This document shows, piece by piece, positions 21,860 through 33,400 of a DNA stretch of 64,000 bases. A program made the translations under genes and the position numbers. The stretch spans positions 251,587,556 to 251,651,555 of the forward strand of contig NC_080672.1 in NCBI RefSeq assembly GCF_030247195.1, read 5' to 3'. Within the stretch, counting starts at the first letter, position 1; every line of letters begins with the position of its first letter. Under the pieces are notes generated by a model. It was not told where the DNA came from. It did no database searches and was given only the letters and a program-made list of their open reading frames with translations. The DNA comes from Topomyia yanbarensis. Taxonomy: Eukaryota; Arthropoda; Insecta; Diptera; Culicidae.

Positions 21860-22215
21860 CTACTTTTTGGGGAACCGCACGTAGCCTTCTTCCAAGTTAT
21901 TAAGTGGATAGTAGTTAAGAAAAACATTCTCGAAGGAGAAGAATCCCAAAACGGGTATTTCTATTCCAGAGTGCATTTTTGATGATTTTTCGGGGTCAGT
22001 TCTCAAACAAGGCAAGTCAACTTTGGTACTTATCGAACAAGGGGGGAACATCAACACTATTAACTGCAAAACAGAAGTTAAAAAAAATGGTTTCTCAATT
22101 CTGCGGAACCTATGAAGGTAACCATTATGTGTTACAGCAAGATGGTTCGCCAACCCATACAGCGATTATGTTTCGAGCATGTTTTACGGACGGTTATCAG
22201 GAGAAAACTCAGTGG
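21860..22215 (+). pseudogene. Tc1/mariner-type transposase fragment
   Basis: The plus strand at 22120-22165 reads HYVLQQDGSPTHTAIMFRA. Known: Tc1/mariner catalytic cores carry the second catalytic Asp in a block like YVFQQDGAPxHTA, which this matches with the Asp kept. Upstream in a different frame IPECIFDDFSGSVLKQGKST is compatible with the preceding core. Frameshifts and the lack of the rest of the gene make it a relic. Confidence 0.55.
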
Positions 22216-22274
22216 CATGTTAGCTCCCCTTCTGCCTTTTCAAATTTATTTTTTTGTTTTGTGCGATATGCTTT

Positions 22275-22526
22275 GGGACCATTCATAAATTACATAACAC
22301 TTTTAGGGGAGGGGGAGGGTGAATATAAAAATGGTACATGTTGTGACATACGTGGGAGCAGGAGTAAACTAGAACGTTACGTAACATGTTTTACTGAAGA
22401 AACATTTTTTAACGAATTTGTTACGTAATAGGGGAGGGAGGGGTAAAGAAATTTGTTACAATTTGTTGCATATGGGGGGAGTCAATTTTGGTCAATTTTT
22501 GCGTTACGTAATTTATGAGTGGACTC
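22275..22526. mobile_element. MITE with GGGACCATTCATAAATTAC ends, copy 2
   Basis: Same family and orientation as 16926-17175: starts GGGACCATTCATAAATTAC, ends CGTAATTTATGAGTGGACTC. It shares the G-rich interior and the AACGTTACGTAACATGTTTT block. It is more diverged than copy 1 at both ends. It lies just right of another transposase relic. Confidence 0.75.
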
Positions 22527-24944
22527 TTTCAAGAATCTAAATGAATGGACAACTGCCCCGTGACAAGTTCATGAATTTTAGAATCAAAATGTCTATGAAT
22601 TCCACATCAGCATCAAAGTGACAACACAGAGAGAGAGAAATTGCCGATCCGAATTTAGTGTGTAATATTTCGAGAAGTGTCAAAGGTAACTTCGTTGCAT
22701 ATCAACATAGTGTTCACACATATTACAGGGGACCAACCGCTCGCATTTAGATACACTTTGAGTCATCCCGTTGACAAAAATCGTCCATAAATCCTTTCCC
22801 CCTGAATTTGCAAGGCGCCGACTGGTATAATTTAGTCGTTGTCGGTAACATTCCTTGCATAAATCACCCACAGCTTATTCACTGTGCTTACGAATTTTAG
22901 GGTAACTTTCGAATTTCTGGTACGGCTCGTTTAACCACCCTTGGAACTTGAAACGTAGTGTGAAATTTCATTTAGACACACATAATCTTCGGTTCTGTGG
23001 GAATGTTTGAGGGTGTAATCTTCGCTTGTAGCTTTATTATTTTTAGTGATTTTCTACTATTTACAAGACAAATAAATAAACCAGTGTTTGAATTACCTTC
23101 TCTCATTCGAAAATTTGAACTGTTAGACAGTCTAAATGAAATGGCCTAAAACTATCCCCAGTATCGATCAGCATTCTTCTAAGGGCGGTTTAACGTAGGC
23201 TTATTCCGAGTTAATTAATTTCCCATAGACTAAAACAGGCACCACAATAGAAGAGCTGGGAGATTCCTTTGTAGCAACCGGTTTCCGAAGCCACGAGGCT
23301 GCGCGGGTTGTCAACTTTGATCTTCATCTCGCACGCCAGAGAAATCCGGTGATATATTTCCTGATTTATAGATGGTTGAAAATAAATTTCTTGATCGCTC
23401 GCATATTAAGAGCCGCTCCCAAAACAAAAACAAAGCGGATAATCAAACAAAAAAAAAAATAAAACCAGCCGGACTGTCTCGCCCTGTTCGGCTATTCTAC
23501 CGGCAAATTTCGTTCGAGAAGCTATTCCGACCGTACCGATCAGACGCATATCGCGTGGGTTTTATTTATTCACCAAAGAAATGGAGCCAACGAGAAATGT
23601 CCTCGAACCGAACCGCTGTAGTCTTTTGTTTTAGCGTTCCGCGACCGAACCTAGCCAGCGTGGCTTTATCATCGTTTAATGAGACAGTATCGCTCAGGTA
23701 GATCGTTCGGGCTTGATTCTCGATTCTGGAGTTGAAATATTCCGGACCAGTGAAGTGAAATTGATAATTCATTCATAACGTTTCTAACAAATTCTCCAAC
23801 GAATATACACATCCAGTGCGGATCGGTTCTTTGTCGAACGATTCTCGTTATCTGAATCTAAACGCAAGAACGGATGCGAGGACGAGAGTAGAGAAAGAAT
23901 GAATATAAAGTCACCATTCGAAACCGTGGGCCATTTGACGAAGATCTTCCCAACCGCCAAGATTAATGTATGTATGACGATCATATCATATCATAAATCT
24001 CGAGGGATACTTGAATTTTTCAGCGTCCTCCTTTGATTTGGTTCGTGTTGAAGTTCGAGAAAAGGAAACAAATTCAATGTTTGGAAAAACTTGATGCTAA
24101 TTGGATAGAAACTGGAGGCGTAATGATGTGTGAAGCTCATAGACAGTCTGTCTGATGCGAGCATAGCATGGTTAACAAACTGGTTCGGTTCAAACATTTG
24201 AAGTCAGAAGCGTTGTAATATTCTCCATGCAATGAATAATAAACAAAACCTCTAGAAAGATAGGGGACAAGTGTATTTGACCAGCGCACGCTGCAAAAAG
24301 TAAACAAATGCAAATCGACATTGATGGCTTTGACTTTTCCACCCCTCGGCAATTTCCAACACATCACAAAAGACCTGCGTGTGAGCAATAGAGACAGATT
24401 AGATTCATCGTTGCCGCAACGACATGCAGCAGATCACAGCTTGCGAAACTGCCTTCACTACACGCACACCGAGAGAATCATTTTGCCGGGCCTGGGAGAT
24501 GACTTTCAAAGGACCATGTACATCAACCAAACGCGCTAATCCCAGGCGAAAAGTTTCAAACATTAATTTTGTCACGTGGATGAGCGATGGCCTTATCTAA
24601 ACATTTATATAAAAGGAAAGTCGTCGTCACCGTCGAAAGCCGACCGAACCGTGGCGTGGGATGAGGGATGACGGGACTTAGTTTTTGCCCGAGAACACCA
24701 TTTATCAAATTCGCATGGCACCGTCTACAGCGTCAAGTGCGTTGTTGCTTGCCCTACTGCGTGGTAGGGATGAGAAAGTAGGTACGCGAATTTGTTTTCG
24801 GGAGTTGTGAGCTTTGACATATAACTAAATAAGATGTGAAAAATCAAAATTACCTCCAAATTATTTTGCTTATAGCAATCGTCGGAGATAGGAAATTTAA
24901 ATGTATGGTCGTACTGCAATCCACATCCAACTCCAATCGAAAGT
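22527..24944. other. Non-coding region 3' of the Iroquois gene
   Basis: No transposon or gene recognised. A TATATAAAAGG word at 24606-24616 on the plus strand is a good TATA-box match, but nothing downstream supports a transcript. Confidence 0.4.
24606..24616 (+). promoter_or_regulatory. TATA-like motif
   Basis: TATATAAAAGG with GC-rich CG-containing DNA 15-60 bases downstream. Orientation is opposite to the Iroquois gene. No gene follows on the plus strand that I can identify, so this may be chance. Confidence 0.2.
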
Positions 24945-24950
24945 TTTATT
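24945..24950 (-). terminator. Candidate polyadenylation signal
   Basis: AATAAA on the minus strand, about 140 bases downstream of the apparent Iroquois stop codon. It would serve only if the gene ends at the TGA at 25090-25092 rather than splicing on. Confidence 0.3.
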
Positions 24951-25089
24951 TAGCTCTGATCTTCCTGGCAGGGTGTGACTACTGTTGCTATTTAGACCGG
25001 AGAAACGAATCCGTTACCAACTTGTGGTGAGCTAAAATGAACGGAAATTGATGGTTAATAAATAATTCATCTCATAAGCGGATAGTCAC

Positions 25090-26258
25090 TCACTTTTTGT
25101 AGAACGGCTTAAAGCCGTCTTGTTGATGAAGCATTTGCTGCGAATAGTCTTTCTGTGGTGAATTTGATTGCATCCGATAGTAGCTATTTTGTGTTTGTCC
25201 TGGCTGATTACCAGATTGTCCCATCGATTCCGGCGACGACGCGTAGCCATTCGTCTGGTTTAGATTGTTATTGTTTGGGGTGAGGTTGTTATTGTTGTTG
25301 TTGCTACTGTTGCCGTTGTTGGTGCCATTATAGCAGGTACCGGTCGTAGGGGTTGTTGAGGCTGTAAGAAGATTCCCCGCCACGCTGGGTAGCTTCATAT
25401 TCGGAGGGGTTTGAGGTGGGGTGTCGGTCTGGACCTCTGGAAACCCCATCGACTGGGAATTGTTGTTGGTGTTCATAGGTTGCTGGGATTGAGGCAGCGG
25501 GTGCTGTTGTTGATGCATTCCTTGTAGTGGATGCTGCTGCTGTTGCAAAGTGGGAGTTGTAGCATCCGTCACCTGACCCGTAGTCGTATTGCTGTTGATA
25601 TTGTTGTTGGTGTTGCTGTTGTTGTTGTTGTTGTTGTGGGTAGTATTGTAATGTTGAGTTCCGGTTAGAAACCCCCCATAACGGGAATAAGGGGTATTCG
25701 CGAAATTGTTCATCATACCACTGCCCATAGTCCCCATACCTGGGTTGGGTGGCGTATTTGCCATATTCATATTCATAGGGGAATTTGCGTCGCCCATCAT
25801 CATCCCACTGCCCGGATGTTGCTGCTGGTGCGGATGTTGCTGCTGTTGCTGGAGGTGCTGTTGCTGTAGATGGTGGTGCTGCTGTTGTTGCTGCTGCTGT
25901 TGATGCTGTTGCTGATGATGCTGCCCTGGGTGATAGCCGCCGGTCATCCAAGAGCTGTGCAGTGCCTGTGGCGGTGGGGTTTTGCAAGCGGCTGTGTCTG
26001 CTAGACTCCAGATTTTCGGCTTTGAGGCTGGAATCGGCACTCCACAGTCGCTGCCCGTTTGGTTTTTTGGATGGTCCAATTCTGATTTGAGTCCTGAATG
26101 GTGGTGGTGTCCCCCGAGCATCGTATGGTGGTAGTACGGATGGTGCTGCCCCAAATGTCCCGGATGCCCCATTAAGTTTTCCGGCTTCCGTTCGTCGTCG
26201 GTGAGATCATCGTCATCGTCATCCTTCTCGTGCTCAGCTTTCACGTGGTGATGCATAT
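25090..26258 (-). CDS. ara/caup: Iroquois-class homeobox protein, C-terminal exon (araucan/caupolican-type)
   Basis: This exon continues the homeodomain exon at 37414-37733. The acceptor TTTTACTTGTAG ends at 26259, and the frame joins as K-D-M-H-H-H-V-K (the donor exon leaves one base, this one supplies AT). In order: an acidic DDDDDDLTDDE near the start; His-rich loops; KNQTGSDCGVPIPASKPKIW then SLADTAACKTPPP, the IRO box; a His/Gln tract; Asn-rich tracts; DTPPQTPPNMKLPS; and a Ser/Gln/Asn-rich tail ending DGFKPFYKK. Iroquois proteins are nuclear transcription factors that pattern the eye, notum, wing and other tissues in Drosophila. The IRO-box flank (PKNQxGxDCGVPIPA) looks more like araucan/caupolican than mirror; that is judged from memory. 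The stop may instead be a splice donor. Confidence 0.85.
25795..25930 (-). repeat. CAG/CAC-rich coding tract (polyGln/His)
   Basis: Encodes runs of Gln and His in the Iroquois exon, interrupted by CAT, CTG and CCG codons. Further runs lie at 25600-25640 (AAC, Asn) and 25270-25320 (AAC/AAT, Asn). Long, likely length-variable. Confidence 0.85.
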
Positions 26259-28770
26259 CTACAAGTAAAAAACTAATGTTAATTGTAATATCGTGAGACA
26301 TGTGAGGGAGAACTATTTAGTTTATGTCACGGAACAATCGGTATTACTCAAACAAAAATCTCAATCAATCGCAAAAACCTAATTTACATTCCGCTCACGG
26401 AAATGCATTGTCAAACCTCGTTCACGAAAAAAATCGCACATTCAAAGTGCTTCCTCCAACCCCCGCCAACCAAAACGGAAGATCGATCGATATGGAAAAC
26501 CGATTTGTCAGTCAGTTCATGGTGGCGGGTACGGGTTCCGATTGTCAGCCTGAATTTAATGGATTCCTTTTACTTCTCCTTTCTCACGCAAACGCCACCG
26601 TTGCTGCGACAAGAAGAGGCCACTACCATACCTCAGGCCAATTCATTCATCCATCCATCGATCCATCCATCCATCTCCATTAGCGCCACTCTGTGGCACG
26701 TCAGCCGCACGGTGGCCACGTGGTGGTGTGGCCGCACATTAACCCTTTCCCTGTCGCGAAACCATGAGGTTGTGCACCGCCGGAACGCGGGAAATATTTC
26801 AATCCCAAAGTGGTTTTCATCGAAGGCCGTTTTTACCATCCAGGTCGATTTAGCGAAAAAGGGCCTGCGGCAAAATAAAAAAACATCCTCGTTGTCTCGC
26901 GTTGATTGACTGAACACTGCAGCACCGGTAGCCGGTTGCAACCGATTGCACATTCGATTCTCGTGTGATTCCATTTTCTCAACTGATTTGATGGATTGAT
27001 TCCTGTCTGGTCCGATTTGCTGAGCCATGCATAGTTTATCAGCTTTCCCTGTGCGATGCATACGGATGCGATACCGTCTTTGGCATGTAGTGACGCTTTT
27101 CACACAATTGGAGAAGATTGATTCCGGCCACTTAACATGTGTTGGGCAATGCGCAAAGGTCAATCAAATTGGGCTTGTTAGCACGCACACCAGCATCAAA
27201 TCGGTGAACGATATGAGGACGTGATGATGGCAGAATAGTATTTATGGATGTACGGCATATAAATTTGTATCATTTTCCTTCTTCTTCTTTTGACACGATA
27301 TGAAGGATGCCCTTACAGTCCTGCCTCTGTCATGAACAAGTGTCTCCATCATAGCTTATGGATGTGTATGGCTTCCGCAAAGACGACCACTGTAGAGAGA
27401 AAGGATTAAATATTATATCCCTTGTAAATATATTGTGTAGCATCAAGGAACCAGCCTTCTTGGATGCGGCCACTCGTGAATCGGTGTGGATGTGTGTGTG
27501 TTGGTAGTTAGTGTATGCTCAAATAGGCGTAGAAGAGAAGACACAAATCATTGTGGGTGATGCACACTGCCTATCGGTTTCCGAGGAAACTTAGACCGCA
27601 GTCGGCGTTGACATAGTGTCGTTATAAATTGTCCTGTTTTGTGGCGGTTATATGTAGAGAGGCCATCTTAATTCGATATTAACACAAAACTAACCATTCT
27701 ACACAAAAGAAACAAATTTCTGAGGTTAGCTCTAGTGCTTCCATGCCTAAATCACAGTTCCACATTCCTATTTTCCAGCAGATACTCGTGTAATCAAATT
27801 TAGCCACCCGACCGAAAATATGCTTCCATTAAATCTAATAAAAATCATCGACCCTGAATAAACTTATTTCAACAATTTGATATGGTGAATTAAATCTAAT
27901 AACAGTAAACACACGCAGCCTCCCAAACAGCGCCGTGCTGGGGTCGGTGTTAGCTTGGCTTTGAAATTGAGAACCACCACTTAGGGCTCACCCTCGTAAC
28001 TGTTTCGTGCTGTTATTGCCGCTACAACTGAGGTACACCACCCTCGCTCTCGCCTCAAGTTCGGGCACGAGGACTGCGGACAAACGGAACAGAACAGCAC
28101 GTCAAATGGCCTCGTTATGCTTCAACGCTGGCCGCACCGAAAACAGCAGCCACAGTCAGCAGGAGGACGGCTGCCACAGCCAAAGTGGTTTCGTCATCCC
28201 TTTCCCCGGCTCGTTTTTTGCGCCCTGTTTTGTCTACTGTACTGCTAACCTCCCGGGCTAGCCTCTTTCCGGCCAATACATTTCCACAACCGAAGGGGAG
28301 GGTGAGAAAATGAATTGAGTCTTAATAAGTGATATTATGTGATTTTCATTCAATTGAAAACAGCACTTTCTACCCTTCGAACGTTTCGTTTTGCGTGCAG
28401 TCTTCGGGTTGTATTCGACCCATGCCCCAGCTCACAGCGGGAATTGCTCTTTTTCGGTGATTCCGTTGCGTGGTTTCTGTGCGAAACTGTAGATTGCCCG
28501 GACGGCACGGTTACGTTAGGGGAAAGGGCTGGACAGGGTGCATTTTTCTAAGGTTTATGGTAGTGAAAAATGTTTGAAATTGAGGGTGAAAAAGTGCGAA
28601 TTTGGTAAACTGCAAGATTGGCAGGAAGGAGATGAGGCTTTCCAGAATGATTTAGGTGATGCGATGATTTTGAAGCCAGAATGTACAAAACGATGGAGAC
28701 TCGATCGGCATTTTAAAATAACGCCACCAACACTTTTTTTAATTTGATCATAGAGGTTTTTAACCATTGG
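26259..28770 (-). other. Iroquois intron, 3' part
   Basis: Non-coding. A short (CATC)n run lies at about 26648-26675. No transposon recognised. The acceptor of the downstream exon is at its left edge. Confidence 0.55.
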
Positions 28771-28906
28771 GTTATTCGTCCCTTTTCGGGTTAGAGAAAT
28801 CTCTTTTGGAAAATCTTATTTCCTATGTGTGAGGTAGGGAATCAAGCCCAAATAAGCTGCATAGAAGGCAACTTATTTACTAACTATGCAATGCCCGCCA
28901 CCGTCG
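28771..28906 (-). mobile_element. tRNA-derived SINE, copy A
   Basis: Read on the minus strand it begins GGCGGGCATTGCATAGTTAG, an A-box-like start (TAGTTAGTAAA), then GGGCTTGATTCCC, a B-box match, about 35 bases later. The body ends TTTCTCTAACCCGAAAAGGG. The same layout and tail recur in the copy near 48.8 kb. Confidence 0.55.
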
Positions 28907-31479
28907 CTGTTATAATTTATTATTTTTTTATTTCATTTATTTGATTTTCAGCAGATATCATGCAGGTTGAGTGTAAGCGACCTATTGTCACCTGTTAAAA
29001 TAGTTAACTCATAACTTAGTAGTATGGCGTTTAACCCATGGCATCACCGGACGTGGCTAGTGCAATTTTTTCGTAATCGCTTGATTGAACATAATCGAAC
29101 TGGTTCCTATACTTGATGATATTTGATGTATAATAGATCACGATCCGTTCAACGATTATGTCGTAATCATAAAAATGCTTAGGAAAAACCATGCTCTTCT
29201 TCGCTTCTTTCTCGCAGGGAATTGGTTTAACAGTTCAGAAGTTTCGTTAAAAACGTTGAAATATTTTTGGGATTTTTCCAAGCAAAATATGCAAATGATT
29301 CAACATTTTTTCAAGGGTACGTCCTTGTTCTGATAATAATTCGAAAGAAAAGTCAATTTTTAAACATTATTTTGTGTTGTATTTGATAAGATCTACAACC
29401 TATACTAGGTCATTTGGAAAGTTCAAAAATACTGTAGCACCCAGTTGGTTACCAAACACACAATCAATAATAATCAAAAGTTTTTCCTTTGGGGCTGACC
29501 TTGAAAATTATTCGTTACTTTCGCACAGTAGGGCAGGATGCACTTATGGTGAACAAATTCTGTAGCGCTCTTCGTAAGTAGGTATCTTGGGAGTATATCA
29601 TTATTAGCAAAATATCTTGGCTAAAGCTGGTGTGACAACTATGGTTTTGATCTAGATTTATAGAACCTGATTTAGAACAGTTCCATATTTTGACATTGGG
29701 CGTTCTAACAAAATAGTTTCATCTGCAGATTTGTTTGATTAGAAAATTAGAAATGTTTGGTTCGTGTTTAAGAATATCTCGAAAATGATCCACTTGTACC
29801 AGGTACCAATTTGATACGATGTTTAATCGCAAACCAACTCCAACTTTAACGACACGAAGGAAGGTTCGTTAAGATGTGTGCCTTTGGGAACAAATTTTCG
29901 AACGTTAATAGTTTGGCTGATGCTCAGGTTACGCAGCACCAAAACACGTATCCCATCTCTGTAGCATTCGGATTGATCCTGGACAAGTAAAGCTAAAACA
30001 GTCTCTGTTTAAACATATCGAGACGAAGTTCAGTAATCCATTGCGCTGGTGGAGGCACCTGTTGCTGATATCCCATCATTTACAGAAGTCTCTTCATTAG
30101 CTGAAGATTGTTTATAACATCGGTTGCTCTGTGTCGCAATACGATCACATTGTCACGTCCCAGGATCCGAAAGCAAGTTACGAGTTGACTTGTGGACTTC
30201 AGGTCATGATCAGCAACGTTCTGCTAGTACACCTGGAACTTTTACAGACCCTGGAGAATCTACAGCTAATAATGTTTTGTACTGCAGTGACAACCATTAA
30301 ATCGTCGGGACACCGCTATACGTCCAGAGACGACCTACCCCAACGCAACTGGGGCGAGTACTTCTGTGGTAGCAAAGGTTGGACAGACGGACCACGAACA
30401 AAATTGCCGTTGCACAGAGGAGTAACTGGGGTCGAATCCCGGCCAAAACTATTTATTGCGGCTATTGCTGTTATTGTGCCTTAATATGAACTAAAAATAG
30501 AAAATAACTAGTTTTTGGGACAATTTGGCATCTATCCTACCAGTGCAGAATTCATTTTTCTAGATTCTTCCGAATACTAGTATTTTCGAGGTGATCTTTG
30601 TGAATACATTTGATTTTCCCGATGCATGAACAGTCGGTCAGTGGAAAAGGGAGAAGAAAAGGGATACCTGTGCACATATTCATAGATATACATTTTGCCA
30701 AACATAGTGTTTGGCCCTCCAGCATTTTGGCGTACTTCAAATTAGTGAAAATATCAATATTTTCAAATCGCTTGGAATTTGTGGATCGGAAAAGATCGGA
30801 AGAGATTGAAAGTTTTTCGGATAGCCGAAATCTTGCTTTGTAATGTTGTTTCAGCAACTTTGCCGGATCTTGCCGTATAATGTAACTTTTTTATCATTCA
30901 AATTTGGAATAAAATGTTTAAAAAGGGTGTTTCTAAAGCTGATCCAGTATACAGAAACACTACTAATTTCAATTTCTTTTTAAGCTAAAATTACACAAAT
31001 AGTTGTGTTCAATTACGTTTGTTATAATATTGTCATATTTAATACAGTCATCATCATTAAAAAGCGATTTTGCTGGATATATAATAAAAAATGGTTCAAA
31101 ACCCCTTAAAATATCACCATTTTGCATCCATGCAAAAAATCTTTAGCAATTTTTGGCACACTCTTTATTTTGCCACAATATGCAGTATGCTTTTAGGTAT
31201 CTAAAAAATATAACTAAATAAAAAATCGAAAAAAAATTTTGTTTTGCTTATTGGCCAAGAATTTGTTCTAGTTACTCCTCTGTGCGTTGTTGGGAAAGTT
31301 GACAGCGTATGTCGTTCTTTGGCGGTGATCATCGCCGCCACTGAGCGGACTCGACGCACTAGTACAGCAATTGAATGTTTTATCAAAAACATTAAGGAAT
31401 TACAGATATTTGCGATGTCCCTAATTTATAAAGCCCCGGACAACATCGCTAAAGACAACCGCAACTGAGGCGCGATGAG
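28907..31479 (-). other. Iroquois intron, middle part
   Basis: No gene on either strand that I can support. A plus-strand frame at 30131-30484 has a B-box-like GGTCGAATCCC within it (30429-30439) and is more likely repeat than protein. Confidence 0.4.
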
Positions 31480-33400
31480 AATCGGGTAGACTATGACAGT
31501 AACGAGATGTCAGCTGTCATCCTTAAAGTCAATTATGTGCATGAATCTACACGGTACCTTAAAAACGAAGTGGAACTTAGACCGGATGTTGGCTAAAACG
31601 TCTGGTGCTAGAAAATGACCGTTGTTCATTCCACGATGGCTATATGGGCATTACGCGAACCACATATATTGCCTGATTTCATCACTCGTGGTATCACATC
31701 TTTCCTTCCCAAGGATAGTAACACGATCAAACCAGGCTTGCCAATTCACTGCACATCAAGTCTGCACAAGATCATGAACAATGGGCATGCGCCGAGTACT
31801 GTTCTGCCCGATCTCAACTATTCGATTCCCTTCGGGCCCGAGGAAGATCACCCAATGTCCCGGTTCCAGATGTACTAGCAAGCCGCGATATTCTCTACAT
31901 CTCCCTTATACACACGTTCCTCAAAACCATCAATATCCAAATTTAAATGCCCCTATCTTTTTTCTTATCATTCCCAGAAGTGCCCTCTTCCGCCTACCGT
32001 ACCCCAAAGATGGTGTGATACGACTCCAAGACGAGACAAAACATCTGTCGAATGAACCAACAACACGATACCTACAGTACAATATCACACGCGCAACGCG
32101 GTGTGTTTCCGATCCGTATCTGAGCCGTACTACAAAATCGTCTGGAGGAACCCCTGTCGGCTCGAGGAAAACCGCCCGGCGTCCCAATACTTGATGCATC
32201 CGTTCGAATCTGTAATCCTGGCCGTTAATTCCTGAATAGTGTCATAGCATTCAACACGTTTGCTGTCACCGTTTTCACCTACAGTATGGGCGTCATCAAA
32301 AGGAACGAAACTAACCTGGAAGATCCGCCATCCTTAGTTGGCACTGATCAAGTTCACAGGGCCGCGGGATGAAGCGGTACAAGGTATAGTTGATATCCAG
32401 GCACTAAGCGTAGCTCTGGTGAGATGGCTGTGAGAATACTTTGTGGAAAGTACCATTCGAGATGGAGTACACCAAGAAGTTTGAGTTGCGAACCGCAACT
32501 AGGTTGCGATATAGCGTCACCTATCGCAAGCGAACTACAACCTTCACTGTAATATACAGACTACAGAGAGGAATATTGTAGAACGAAAGAAAAAGGCTGT
32601 ACGCGATGCCCACTCCCCACAGTTGGAGCAACTATACGTCGACAAGGTTGCATCGAATCTGTGGGTCAAGCGATGTGAACTCTCGTCAATGATCGAGGGC
32701 GATAGCCATTCAGGAAACAGGGTAATACCGCCAAGAATTTTTTAGCAGGGCCGGCGGATAGCGTGGGTAGTATGGGTAGTACTACCCACTCGAAAATAAC
32801 CGAGTGGGTAATTACCCACTCAAAATTTTGGACATTTTCATAAATTTGAAATCTGCCACGTATGGCTCGGGTACACAATTGAAAATATCGATGCACAACA
32901 ACTTCATTTACACAAACACACTGCAAGTGATTTAATGTAAATGTAATGCAAGCGTATGTATTGCGAAAATGAGACAAATCCCTATTCTTTTACCCTCACC
33001 CTATGCTTACTACCCACTCGTGGTAAAAGTGTAACACCGGCCCTGATTGATAGAGACATATTTGTAATAAAGAAGTCGAGGATATATAGCGGGTAATAGA
33101 TCCCCGCACGACCACACAAAAGCAGGCTGCCGCATACTAGCCAACGCAGCCTACACCGATCCTTACAACAACATTACTAAGATTATACACCAGCGATTAG
33201 TGCTGCAACATGGTTTTTTGGCGAATACAGTTCTGAACTACCGTTACTTGTCTACGCCTGTTCTGGAAAATGCCCTTTTCAAGCGTTACTGAGATCGCCC
33301 ATTCTATCGACCCAATTTTTACATCGAAATCGTCAAGATATACTGGTCAAGTCACAAGTCACCTAAATCAACGTAGCCGTTTCACTAAACCACATTTTGG
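31480..33400 (+). pseudogene. Decayed LINE polymerase in the Iroquois intron
   Basis: Plus strand, opposite to the host gene. Blocks in order: EPHILPDFITRGITSFLPKD with a following PIHCTSSLHKIM (31670-31785), matching an RT motif of the form IPxFLTxGxTYLxPK...YRPITCLxTLYK; ERKKKAVRDAHSPQLEQLYV then DKVASNLWVKRCEL (32583-32685), and after the nested MITE IIHQRLVLQHGF and PVLENALFKRY (33185-33290), which match the C-terminal zone of the same LINE group (DKxTSxxWLxRG..., IIHQxLAL..., VLENxxxKLYWDR). The catalytic FADD is not found; many stops. R2/NeSL-like or RTE-like grouping is uncertain. Confidence 0.55.
32746..33045. mobile_element. hAT-like MITE nested in the LINE relic
   Basis: 300 bp with ends CAGGGCCGGCG and CACCGGCCCTG (11-bp inverted repeat, one mismatch). 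CAGGGxCGG ends fit hAT elements. Flanks TTTTTTAG and ATTGATAG agree at only five of eight positions, so the target duplication is doubtful or decayed. Inside, ACTACCCACTCG and related words occur at both ends. Confidence 0.6.

Noticed and set aside
24606..24616. A plus-strand promoter as a gene start
   Set aside because: Good TATA word but no open frame or splice pattern downstream; listed only as a motif.
25328..25987. A 219-codon minus-strand frame in the Iroquois exon
   Set aside because: It is the +1 shadow of the low-complexity Gln/His/Asn coding tract and contains only Ala/Thr/Gln/Tyr runs.
30424..30445. B-box-like GGTCGAATCCC
   Set aside because: No convincing A box or SINE body around it; tRNA fold not possible.
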